A DNA stretch of 64,000 nt from Skeletonema tropicum. Lineage: Eukaryota; Bacillariophyta; Thalassiosirophyceae; Thalassiosirales; Thalassiosiraceae. This document shows, one piece after another, positions 32,588 through 41,837 of this stretch. A program made the translations under genes and the position numbers. The notes beneath the pieces are model-generated. The model saw nothing but the letters and a program-made list of their open reading frames with translations, did no database searches and was not told the origin of the DNA. Where the stretch lies: positions 2,294,001 to 2,358,000 of the forward strand of contig CM074127.1 of NCBI GenBank assembly GCA_037178625.1, in the 5' to 3' direction. Every line of letters starts with the position of its first letter. The first letter of the stretch is position 1.

Positions 32588-33038
32588 GGTTAACAATGTA
32601 CTACGGATATAATTACTACTAAGAATATGATGCAGCTGTGTTGAAAGCGTTGCACTTCTTCGAGAGGTGGTTGTCAAAGGACCCACACGCACATAGTAAA
32701 TTCCCACGTAGACGTGTTGAGGTAAAGATTTGCTCTTCAAGTTCGAGTCCCTCTTCTACGGTCCCAATTAAAATTAAGATACATGTCTGAATTTTTACTG
32801 ATTTAGATAGTTCTATTCTGGTGAAAGGGAACCGAACTTTTCCGGCCGGCGCATCTTTTGTCGCTTTTCATCACTACTTCCAGTCGCTTCTTCCGTCGGT
32901 GCTATCACTTTGCTCAACGCACGGGGCTCAACTCAGCTGCTTACTGCCCTCCAATGGGTGTCACCTGGTGTCAACTCACTTCATCTCGTGCTAATTGTAT
33001 TAGAGAACTAGAGAACTTTTTTCTTCGATAACAACATC
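32588..33038. other. Intergenic region between divergent genes
   Basis: 451 bp between plastid paralogue B and the kinase. Open frame continues upstream of paralogue B but without a better start. No recognised site. Confidence 0.35.
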
Positions 33039-34421
33039 ATGACAGAAGGCGGTAACTGGCCGCCAGAAATTGAGGCAGATTTCGAGAGAGTCAGTCCTCT
33101 TGGGAAGGGAGCTTTTGGTGTAGTGTGGCTTGCTAAGGCGAAGAACAACCATGCCGTGGTCAATTACGATGATGCCTCTGTGGACTCAGATGAGAAGGAA
33201 GACATGTTTCGTTCCACCCAACAGGCAGCGAAGTATCCAAAATATGTAGCAATCAAACAAATTCGTGCCTCGAATGAAGAAGAGATACTTTACGCAAACA
33301 GAGAGATCACTATATTACGTGAAGTTGATCATCCCAACATTGTCAGGTGTCTCCAATCAGTTGATATGAAAAACAGTAGGCTTGTAGTTTTAACACTCGC
33401 AAATGGACCCAATCTTGGAGAGCTCGTTGATGCTGGTGGTGCATTGAGCGTTTCACTAGCCCGACTTTCTGCGAGACATTTGATCGCAGCTGTGAGCTAC
33501 TTGCACAGTCGCGGTGTTATTCAGTAAGTACATGTTGGTAATGCTCTTGTCATCTGTAACTGCTATCTCAAAACAAATCATTTTATCAGCCGCGATATTA
33601 AACCAGACAATTGTATCATGATGAAAACTGATGATTCACTTATTCAGAAACAAACAAAGGAGGACTGGATGACAAACGATGCACTATGGGATGACAAAGC
33701 TGTATTTACGAATGAGTTTCGGCTTGTCTTGGTTGACTTTGGATTTGCTAAGGCCCTCACTCCAAAAGAGGTGGGTTTAGAACGCGATAGTTTTAGACAA
33801 GCAAGTGTAAGAAGTTTTGTTCAGAGAACAATTGAAGAAAAAGGAGATGTCGTGACTATTGCAAAAGACAACCCACAGAAAGCAAAAGCTAGGACTGCCA
33901 CAAAGCTATCAAAGTTGCATCGTGCAATGTCTGCCTTAGGTACGAGAAATTATGCTGCTCCAGAAGTCCAAAGAGTTCGAGACAAGAATGACGGCGAAAC
34001 TGCGCTCGCTGCATATGTAGCTGATTATGGTTTAATATCTGATGCTTACTCAGTTGGAGCAACTATCAAAATGATCCTGACAGGGGTGCCTGCAGGAGAA
34101 AATGAGATGGCTTTCATCAGTGCCAATGATCGTGCGATTGGCAACATCCTAGATGCAATCTGTGGCTGCAGAAAGAAGAATTCTAGAAAGCGTAGGAAGC
34201 GGTACAAGTTTCTTGATGAAGCGCCTAAACCAGCACGTGAGCTGGTTGGAAAATTGCTGAAGGTAAGAGAAGAAGAAAGGCTCACAGTTCCGTTTGCACG
34301 AGAAGAACCGTGGATCAAGGGAGGAACGGACAAAGACGACCCTGTTATTGAATTGCCTGCAGGAGATATCAATGCCGGGAATGATGATCCAATTGTCTGC
34401 TTAAAGTGTGCTGGGAACTGA
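33039..34421 (+). CDS. Eukaryotic-type Ser/Thr protein kinase
   Basis: Exon 1 is 33039-33523, the 66-bp intron 33524-33589 and exon 2 33590-34421, giving 438 residues. The kinase domain opens with the Gly loop GKGAFGVVW (22-30), the ATP lysine K73 (VAIKQI), helix C Glu (NREITIL), the catalytic loop HRDIKPDN (162-169, D164, restored exactly by splicing), DFG at 211-213 and APEV after a long activation region. The 110-residue insert between DFG and APE and the early 40-residue insert in the N-lobe are unusual. The C-terminus ends CLKCAGN. Predicted active; pathway unknown. Its last 170 bases are duplicated downstream at 36163-36333. Confidence 0.85.
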
Positions 34422-34884
34422 TAACGCGCTTGAATCTTCATCTAGCATTACAAGCCTGACTGTCCCCCAAGACGAAGTTAACGAATACTAGCCATCAGTT
34501 GGACTAATACCCCGCCTAGCTCTGGCCTCCATTGTACTTAACCTACTCAACAACAAAACCAAGTCCTTGATGCCCTCAATCAAGAGATACACAGAGGCTT
34601 GAACTCGAACCTACCTACGTACCTACTTCTAAGTACCTAGAAGTACCTACCTGAGAACTGAGATCGACGTAGATTCTATAGATAGATAGATAGAGATTAT
34701 TTTATTCACTACTCCGTAGATAAGACCTAACAGTACCATACTATTGATTTTTTATGTACGTTAGATTTTTTTGGCACCTTTTAGTTTGTTTCAACAACTT
34801 CTTTTCGTTTTAGCTCTTTGCACTTTCCGCTTCCGATGAAAATGAATTCATTGTCACCGGCTGACATCATTATTACAGTCGATC
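34422..34884. other. Kinase-carrier intergenic region with simple repeats
   Basis: 463 bp. It contains CTACCTACGTACCTACTT-type repeats with an imperfect hairpin (34625-34645), then a short GATA run (34680-34698). The GATA run differs between this region and its copy at 36334-36797. No gene. Confidence 0.5.
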
Positions 34885-36154
34885 ATGAGCGATAATGATG
34901 GTGGCGGTGGCAGTCAAATCTCTGCCTTAGACGATCTTCTAGCCGGGGGCATTGCCGGGTCTGCTAGTGTCATAGTCGGACGTGAGTTGGATCTTTTATC
35001 CATTATACGTTTGCTATGCAATTTTTGATTTTTGCACATGAGAAGCAAGAACTGCATCGTCTAACAACTTGATTTCCTTTCCTATGTTTTTCTTCCACTG
35101 CTCAGACCCATTTGACACTATCAAAGTTCGTCTTCAAACTTCTTTTGCAAATGATAGTGGCAAAAAGACTTCATCGTCGTCAGCCGCATCAGGCGGATTC
35201 AAATCTCTCTTCAAAGGAATGTCACCGCCTCTGGCAACTGCTGCTATATGCAATGCCATAATTTTTGCATCTTATGGTCATTCTACGAGGTTATGGGATG
35301 AATATGTCGAACATAAAGGTATTGAACAACAACATGATGAAATACACGGGACTGTGACAGGCGCTGTATTGATTGAGCATGGAGAACATGGAACTCACGA
35401 GCAAGTGAAGACTTTGAAACAACATGGAAATAACAATAATCATGATTCTAAAGACAGCGTTAAGATACAATGCAATCAAGAGGATTCAATTGGATCATCT
35501 CAGCAAACAGAGGACGCACTAAAGACTTCATCAACCGAGCAAAATTATTTGAAAGTATTCACTTGTGGTGCGCTGGCTGGTACCGTTCAGGCATTTGTCA
35601 TCTGTCCAGTGGAGCATATCAAATGTCGGCTGCAAATTCAAGCAACGTCGGGAACCAAACAACTGTACAAAGGACCAATAGATGCATGTGTGTCAATAAT
35701 TAAGAACCACGGTATCTTCCGAGGCTTATATCGAGGTATGGGTGTTACTCTCTGGCGCGAGACGCCTGCCTTTGGAATGTACTTCGCTGTGTATGATGAA
35801 ATTAAAGATCGCGTCGAAAGTCTTCTAGAAGAGAAGGATGATGATCATCCGATCCCATCTCATGCACACGCTTGGGCTGCATCGGCTTTAGCTGGAGGAA
35901 TTTCAGGTGCTTCGACGTGGGGCATCATATACCCATTTGACGTGATAAAAAGTCATATGCAGACTTCACCGTTGGAGCGACATCTTCAAAAGGGGATGTG
36001 GACAGTGGGAAGTGATATTATCAGAGATCATGGGTTCAAGCACATGTTTCGGGGATTGGGAGTTACTTTAGTGAGAGCTTTCCCTGTGAATGCAATTATC
36101 TTTCCAGTGTATGAATTTGTTCTGATGCAAATTGGAAGCTGGAAATCAAGATAA
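34885..36154 (+). CDS. Mitochondrial carrier family (SLC25) transporter, copy A
   Basis: Exon 1 is 34885-34981, the 124-bp intron 34982-35105 and exon 2 35106-36154, giving 381 residues. There are three carrier repeats with signatures HPFDTIKVRLQT (His codon split by the intron), CPVEHIKCRLQIQ and YPFDVIKSHMQT, each a P-x-D/E-x-x-K/R motif. The layout suggests an acylcarnitine/basic amino-acid-type carrier of the inner mitochondrial membrane, but the substrate is not certain. A hydrophilic insert of about 70 residues (HDEIHGTVTG ... SSQQTEDALK) separates repeats 1 and 2, longer than usual. It differs from copy B at two residues: Ser versus Cys near residue 24 and Ile versus Thr before the third signature. 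Confidence 0.88.
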
Positions 36155-36162
36155 GGATGCAA

Positions 36163-36333
36163 AAATTGCTGAAGGTAAGAGAAGAAGAAAGGCTCACAGT
36201 TCCGTTTGCACGAGAAGAACCGTGGATCAAGGGAGGAACGGACAAAGACGACCCTGTTATTGAATTGCCTGCAGGAGATATCAATGCCGGGAATGATGAT
36301 CCAATTGTCTGCTTAAAGTGTGCTGGGAACTGA
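36163..36333 (+). pseudogene. Duplicated 3' tail of the protein kinase gene
   Basis: Copy of 34251-34421 encoding the last 56 or so residues of the kinase (KLLKVREEERLTVPFARE to the stop). It has no promoter or start of its own and lies directly after carrier copy A, so it is a non-functional by-product of the duplication. Confidence 0.85.
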
Positions 36334-36797
36334 TAACGCGCTTGAATCTTCATCTAGCATTACAAGCCTGACTGTCCCCCAAGACGAAGTTAACGAATAC
36401 TAGCCATCAGTTGGACTAATACCCCGCCTAGCTCTGGCCTCCATTGTACTTAACCTACTCAACAACAAAACCAAGTCCTTGATGCCCTCAATCAAGAGAT
36501 ACACAGAGGCTTGAACTCGAACCTACCTACGTACCTACTTCTAAGTACCTAGAAGTACCTACCTGAGAACTGAGATCGACGTAGATTCTATATAGATAGA
36601 AGTAGATAGATTATTTTATTCACTACTCCGTAGATAAGACCTAACAGTACCATACTATTGATTTTTTATGTACGTTAGATTTTTTTGGCACCTTTAGTTT
36701 GTTTCAACAACTTCTTTTCGTTTTAGCTCTTTGCACTTTCCGCTTCCGATGAAAATGAATTCATTGTCACCGGCTGACATCATTATTACAGTCGATC

Positions 36798-38060
36798 ATG
36801 AGCGATAATGATGGTGGCGGTGGCAGTCAAATCTCTGCCTTAGACGATCTTCTAGCCGGGGGCATTGCCGGGTGTGCTAGTGTCATAGTCGGACGTGAGT
36901 TGGATCTTTTATCCATTATACGTTTGCTATGCAATTTTTGCACATGAGAAGCAAGAACTGCATCGTCTAACAACTTGATTTCCTTTCCTATGTTTTTCTT
37001 CCACTGCTCAGACCCATTTGACACTATCAAAGTTCGTCTTCAAACTTCTTTTGCAAATGATAGTGGCAAAAAGACTTCATCGTCGTCAGCCGCATCAGGC
37101 GGATTCAAATCTCTCTTCAAAGGAATGTCACCGCCTCTGGCAACTGCTGCTATATGCAATGCCATAATTTTTGCATCTTATGGTCATTCTACGAGGTTAT
37201 GGGATGAATATGTCGAACATAAAGGTATTGAACAACAACATGATGAAATACACGGGACTGTGACAGGCGCTGTATTGATTGAGCATGGAGAACATGGAAC
37301 TCACGAGCAAGTGAAGACTTTGAAACAACATGGAAATAACAATAATCATGATTCTAAAGACAGCGTTAAGATACAATGCAATCAAGAGGATTCAATTGGA
37401 TCATCTCAGCAAACAGAGGACGCATTAAAGACTTCATCAACCGAGCAAAATTATTTGAAAGTATTCACTTGTGGTGCGCTGGCTGGTACCGTTCAGGCAT
37501 TTGTCATCTGTCCAGTGGAGCATATCAAATGTCGGCTGCAAATTCAAGCAACGTCGGGAACCAAACAACTGTACAAAGGACCAATAGATGCATGTGTGTC
37601 AATAATTAAGAACCACGGTATCTTCCGAGGCTTATATCGAGGTATGGGTGTTACTCTCTGGCGCGAGACGCCTGCCTTTGGAATGTACTTCGCTGTGTAT
37701 GATGAAATTAAAGATCGCGTCGAAAGTCTTCTAGAAGAGAAGGATGATGATCATCCGATCCCATCTCATGCACACGCTTGGGCTGCATCGGCTTTAGCTG
37801 GAGGAATTTCAGGTGCTTCGACGTGGGGCATCACATACCCATTTGACGTGATAAAAAGTCATATGCAGACTTCACCGTTGGAGCGACATCTTCAAAAGGG
37901 GATGTGGACAGTGGGAAGTGATATTATCAGAGATCATGGGTTCAAGCACATGTTTCGGGGATTGGGAGTTACTTTAGTGAGAGCTTTCCCTGTGAATGCA
38001 ATTATCTTTCCAGTGTATGAATTTGTTCTGATGCAAATTGGAAGCTGGAAATCAAGATAA
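36798..38060 (+). CDS. Mitochondrial carrier family (SLC25) transporter, copy B
   Basis: Exon 1 is 36798-36894, the 117-bp intron 36895-37011 and exon 2 37012-38060, giving 381 residues. Same gene as copy A with Cys in GIAGCASVIVG and Thr in STWGITYPFDV. Both frames are intact, and the full upstream region was duplicated too, so both copies can be expressed. Thr at the third repeat looks closer to what carriers usually have before YPFDV, so copy A may carry the newer change (inference). Confidence 0.88.
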
Positions 38061-38136
38061 GGATGCAATACAGCAAATATCGTGATGTGTGACTGTATCA
38101 GACTGGCAATGTGGACACAATTTTGAAGTAATTATT

Positions 38137-39003
38137 TTAGATGACACAACTTGTGCCATTATTTGCTCGAAACAATTCATTCACTGCCCGATGTATAATT
38201 GGTGCAGCATCATTTAGATCGCCATGCTTGATCAATGCATACATTGCGTTTCTCCATCGAAAACAAGTCGAAACAGCCCATTCTGCAGAAAGGTTGAAGT
38301 TGGCCACCACTTCTTGATAGTTCGATACATTATTGCAGAATGAGTTCCGTTGTAGCTCGTGCTTATACAAAGGTGGTGGTTGTATTTTGATCAATGCGTG
38401 TTCAGCAGAAGTAAGTAGTTGAAAGTGCTTGATTGCCGATTGGATTCTTGTTCGATCAATGAATTTGGGTTTCTTTGCTTCTTTTCTCAAGTTTCGGTGT
38501 GTAGTTGATAACATCCAAGTATGCTGTGTGGCAGCTTCGATGATCAAATCGATCTCATGCTCTGATATTGTATATACTGTTATGTCGTCAAATTCATCTC
38601 CTCTCTTTTCATGGTAAATCATCGAATCTAGGTTGAATTCAATCTCGTGATCAGCTGATGGTGGGTTTAAGAAGCCTTCCGGGTGATGGCCAACCTCATC
38701 GCTTGCAATGTGACAACCAAACCCTAAAGCAAAATCAATCAAGTCGTCAGTTGATGAATTGTATGCATACCTGAATAACTCCGCCGCAAACTCTAAACTG
38801 TGCAATTCAGGCCAATTTTTCTTCAAGATATCTGGTGAATTGCATCCAGTATAAAATGAATGCAAAGTGGAGGGCGTTGTTGTTTCATTGTGAGCTAGAG
38901 AACATAAGTAAAGATGTGTCAACGGGCCCCAAGCGTGTAAATGCAGAAGAGAAGTCCCCCAAATAATGAAGAAGAGGATTGCTGTTTGTAGTTGATGCGT
39001 CAT
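38137..39003 (-). CDS. Secreted zinc-dependent phospholipase C-like protein
   Basis: 288 residues. A signal peptide (residues 1-24) ends HLHA, so cleavage would expose Trp25. In zinc-dependent phospholipase C and the GPI-phospholipase D N-terminal domain, the mature N-terminal Trp or a residue near it binds zinc. Further ligand-like residues follow in family order: H30 (WGPLTHLYL), D58 (NSPDIL), H68 (ELHSLEF), then H98, D102 and H106 in GCHIASDEVGHH. It should hydrolyse phosphodiester bonds of lipids or lipid anchors outside the cell. The C-terminal 100 residues are less conserved. Whether all ligands are present needs an alignment. Confidence 0.72.
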   Translation of the reverse strand: MTHQLQTAILFFIIWGTSLLHLHAWGPLTHLYLCSLAHNETTTPSTLHSFYTGCNSPDILKKNWPELHSLEFAAELFRYAYNSSTDDLIDFALGFGCHIASDEVGHHPEGFLNPPSADHEIEFNLDSMIYHEKRGDEFDDITVYTISEHEIDLIIEAATQHTWMLSTTHRNLRKEAKKPKFIDRTRIQSAIKHFQLLTSAEHALIKIQPPPLYKHELQRNSFCNNVSNYQEVVANFNLSAEWAVSTCFRWRNAMYALIKHGDLNDAAPIIHRAVNELFRANNGTSCVI

Positions 39004-39035
39004 AATATATTGTTGTATCGCTTGAACACTCCTAA

Positions 39036-39487
39036 TTATTCAGAGTGAAAGAAGTTCGGATGTTTCTTCATGCACTTGATAAGCACATCCGTCTGCCTTG
39101 GGCATGCAGCCATTTTTTTCTGAGGTAGAGGCAAAGTAAATCGTTGAGAAGAACACGTTAGAAAAAGAAGATGAAGTGTGTGCAGCTTCTAAATTAATGA
39201 GAGGAGTTTGTGCAACGTCCATCACAATTCTAACTCACCATGTGGTTGTTGGTAATTTTTTTCTCGGTTGCACACTTTTCTAGCTCAATGTAATGCTCTG
39301 CACATGGGCCGTCCCTCAATTTGTTGCTCGTCTCGCTCTTCTGCTCAATCGCCATGGTGTCCTGCTGCTCTGTCTGGTCGTCCGATGCCTCAATTCTCAC
39401 GCTGCAACCGACAGTTGTTGCATCTTCGTCATGGTCTCTATCCTCCGACTTCGACTTCCGAGTTCCGAGTTCCGAGTTCCGAGTCAT
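39036..39487 (-). CDS. Twin CX9C mitochondrial intermembrane-space protein (COA4-like)
   Basis: Exon 1 is 39487-39239, the 119-bp intron 39238-39120 (GTGAGT...CTCAG) and exon 2 39119-39036, giving 110 residues. Splicing joins CAEHYIELEKC (C62-C72) to CPRQTDVLIKC (C89-C99), two CX9C motifs about 16 residues apart. This is the fold of small proteins imported by the Mia40 system, many of which help assemble cytochrome oxidase. The motif pattern is closest in my view to COA4, but this is tentative. The first 44 residues are charged and repetitive (SELGTRKSKSEDRD); an internal Met45 (39355) could be the real start. Confidence 0.72.
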
Positions 39488-40072
39488 TCATTTGGGTAAG
39501 GGCGGTAAGGAAAAATGAGAATCTTCGGAATGAGAGGAATGGAGAATGGGAGTACGCAGCTGATGGGCCTTACCATTTACTTGGATTTTTGGAGGCATTT
39601 CACGCTGGAATTAGTATGACGCCCTACGCTACACTCCCTCCCCATCTTCATCCCGATCGACATCTATCAGCCAACATCCGACTCTACCTCACTTTTTAGC
39701 GTCTCCTCTAAACAAATCGTAAGTTGACCGCGAGGACTATGGCGCTGGCATCCCCTCCTCCACTGAGGGTCGATGCCAACCGGTTTTTCTACCCTGCTAT
39801 GCTCTGCAATCGGCAGATGCGTTAGAGCGGTGTCTTGTGGTGGTGCGGACTGGACACAAGTTCCTCCACGAAAATGGATCAAGTTTGCTCTGCGGCGGCG
39901 TTCCAACAATGTCGCCTGAGCAAATTCAGGCCATCTCATCGGCTTGTCTACCACTACATCCACACACTCTACACGCATCTTCGCGCAGCTTTCTTCATGT
40001 TCACAAAATATGTAAGTTGCTTACCTTTATTCCATCTCTTTCATTTTGTTCACAGTCTCTACATAAGTCAAA
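39488..40072. promoter_or_regulatory. Upstream region and 5' leader of eL42
   Basis: 585 bp between the twin CX9C gene and eL42 (divergent). Pyrimidine-rich stretches occur close to the eL42 leader (TTCTTCATGTTC). Several overlapping ORFs are not coding. Confidence 0.4.
40012..40055 (+). other. Probable 44-bp intron in the eL42 5' untranslated region
   Basis: Begins GTAAGTTGC and ends TTGTTCACAG, 17 bases before the eL42 ATG. Leader introns are common in ribosomal protein genes. Read from consensus only. Confidence 0.5.
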
Positions 40073-40387
40073 ATGGTTAACGTACCCAAAGAACGTAAGA
40101 CATACTGTGCCGGCAAGAAGTGCCGTAAGCACCAAGTCCACAAGGTCACCCAGTACAAGGCCGGAAAGGCTTCCAATTTCGCCCAAGGAAAGCGTCGTTA
40201 CGATACCAAGCAGATGGGTTTCGGAGGTCAAACCAAGCCCGTGTTCCACAAGAAGGCCAAGACCACACGTAAGGTTGTCCTTCGTTTGGAGTGCAAGAAA
40301 TGTAAGACGAAGAAGCATTTGGTTCTCAAGCGTACCAAGCACTTCGAGCTTGGAGCTAAAAAGGCTGAGTCTGGTCACCAATATTAA
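40073..40387 (+). CDS. RPL44: 60S ribosomal protein eL42 (L36a/L44)
   Basis: 104 residues, the usual family length, starting [12 protein letters not shown]. The four zinc-type cysteines are visible (C12, C17, and the CKKC pair near 74-77). It is the large-subunit protein beside the E site. Residue 56 is Pro in [10 protein letters not shown]; in yeasts, replacement of this Pro by Gln gives cycloheximide resistance, so this is the sensitive form. Codon choice is strongly biased, as expected for a highly expressed gene. Confidence 0.97.
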   Translation: MVNVPKERKTYCAGKKCRKHQVHKVTQYKAGKASNFAQGKRRYDTKQMGFGGQTKPVFHKKAKTTRKVVLRLECKKCKTKKHLVLKRTKHFELGAKKAESGHQY

Positions 40388-40789
40388 TTTCGTCGTTGCT
40401 AACGTAATTAAAAAAAAGTGGCATTGCCAATGAATCAAATACTGTATTATAATGCATATTTACTACTCAAACGAATGTATTACCTAGAATAGCATCCCGT
40501 AGGAGGAAAAGCATCTCTTCGTCATTATATAAGTGCCAAGCTTTATTTCCATCTTCATTGAGGAAAACGATGTCCGTAATCTTTGGTGCCGTAAGGCCAT
40601 CGAGATGACTTCGGTGCCTAGTTATTATTAATGTACATTAATGATAATTTTGATTGTGCGCTCTTGAGCAATCAAAATCGATGTGCGTTTGATTGTAGTA
40701 CTTGACAGACTACTTAGTAAGAAGCCGACAGGCCAATCTATTTCGTGGAACTGTGGCAGAGTGGTGCTGATGGACAACAAAGCAAAAAC
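40388..40789. other. Intergenic region left of the LINE
   Basis: 402 bp after eL42. No gene recognised. The last bases (AAGCAAAAACTAAAACTC) are the insertion target of the LINE. Confidence 0.4.
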
Positions 40790-40805
40790 TAAAACTCTCA
40801 GATCA
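40790..40805 (+). repeat. Target-site duplication, left copy
   Basis: TAAAACTCTCAGATCA, identical to 49408-49423. It marks the left boundary of the LINE. Confidence 0.85.
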
Positions 40806-40898
40806 CAATCCGCGCTGAATTGTCGAAAAATATTGAAAAATGGGAAAATAATTGCTACGTAGGAACTAGTACACCTCGTACAGAGATAGATAATAACC

Positions 40899-41837
40899 AT
40901 GGCGGCCGGAACAGCCACCGAACACACCTTAGCATTACTAGGAGACATTAGAAATAATTCTTTAAAACATACAGGGGACACGACAACGATGAGAGCTACA
41001 TGGTTGAAAAACAGTATCAGAATTCGTTTGTTACTAGAGGAGATAAAGAGAATCGATGGAAAATTGGTCACGGCGTTGATGTTACACGTCGTCGGGCAGA
41101 GACACAGGAGACGATATCATGGAGAGACGACCATGCATGGAACGGATAGAAGGCAGGGAATTTGGCAGGTAATTTTTGTAAAGAAGACATTAGTTGGATG
41201 GGCACCGATGGAGGATATGGATATGATGGATAAGAAATGGGAGGGAACATCCCACCGGAGATGGGATTACCAGCATCATGGAGAGGGAGCACCAGTTACG
41301 GCAGTGGACCAGTTTAGGAAAATAGCAGGTTTATTACCAGAACCCCCCCCGAAGCCGCCGTGGCCACCCCCTGCCAGGGGTGGATTGGGAAAAGCAGAGA
41401 GGATTGTGCAGATTACCTTCTGGCGGGTAATTAAAAAAGCCAGCAGCCACAAACGGCACAGCAGTTTAGAGATCGACAATCTCATTGGTCGTGCCACCTT
41501 AATCGACAATTGTTTCCGTATTAGCATGAACAACAATAATGTCATCAGCACAAACAACAACAGTGTCATTAACAACTTCCTCGACGATGGGGAAACAACT
41601 TTTTCTGTGCCAGATACAGGTGTCACGCAGCAGATTTCGAGACATCTGAGTAGCAGGTATTACAGTATTAGGAGAGGCAACACCAAAAGCTTTCTTCAAT
41701 GTAGTTTAGGTGATTCTTACCAAGAAAAGTTGGATGATAGTGCTCGTATGAACGACTTCGCTCTGGCCTCACAAGCCACGGCAGAGATGCAGGACGCCCC
41801 TCCACGTTTTACGCGTGTTGTGGGGCGAGCGGTGTAA
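40899..41837 (+). CDS. LINE ORF1 protein
   Basis: 312 residues, ending in TAA at 41835-41837, whose last base is the first base of the ORF2 ATG. Position and order make it the ORF1 protein, which in LINEs coats the RNA. No RRM or CCHC knuckle is visible. It is basic, with RHRRRYHG, a Pro-rich stretch (PEPPPKPPWPPPARGG) near the middle and an Asn-rich part (MNNNNVISTNNNSVINN). RNA binding is therefore inferred, not seen. Confidence 0.7.
   Translation: MAAGTATEHTLALLGDIRNNSLKHTGDTTTMRATWLKNSIRIRLLLEEIKRIDGKLVTALMLHVVGQRHRRRYHGETTMHGTDRRQGIWQVIFVKKTLVGWAPMEDMDMMDKKWEGTSHRRWDYQHHGEGAPVTAVDQFRKIAGLLPEPPPKPPWPPPARGGLGKAERIVQITFWRVIKKASSHKRHSSLEIDNLIGRATLIDNCFRISMNNNNVISTNNNSVINNFLDDGETTFSVPDTGVTQQISRHLSSRYYSIRRGNTKSFLQCSLGDSYQEKLDDSARMNDFALASQATAEMQDAPPRFTRVVGRAV

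Larger units (their letters stand above)
34251..36162. repeat. Segmental tandem duplication, unit A
   Basis: From the last 170 bases of the kinase gene to eight bases past the carrier gene. Unit B at 36163-38068 follows directly. Units differ by a few substitutions and small indels (a 7-bp deletion in the carrier intron, changes in a GATA run, a one-base T-run change). The junction shows only one or two bases of homology. Confidence 0.88.
36163..38068. repeat. Segmental tandem duplication, unit B
   Basis: Second unit, about 99% identical to 34251-36162, carrying the kinase tail fragment, the intergenic region and carrier copy B. Confidence 0.88.

Noticed and set aside
32735..32765. tRNA T-loop-like GTTCGAGTCC
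   Set aside because: No matching T-stem or acceptor stem could be paired around it.
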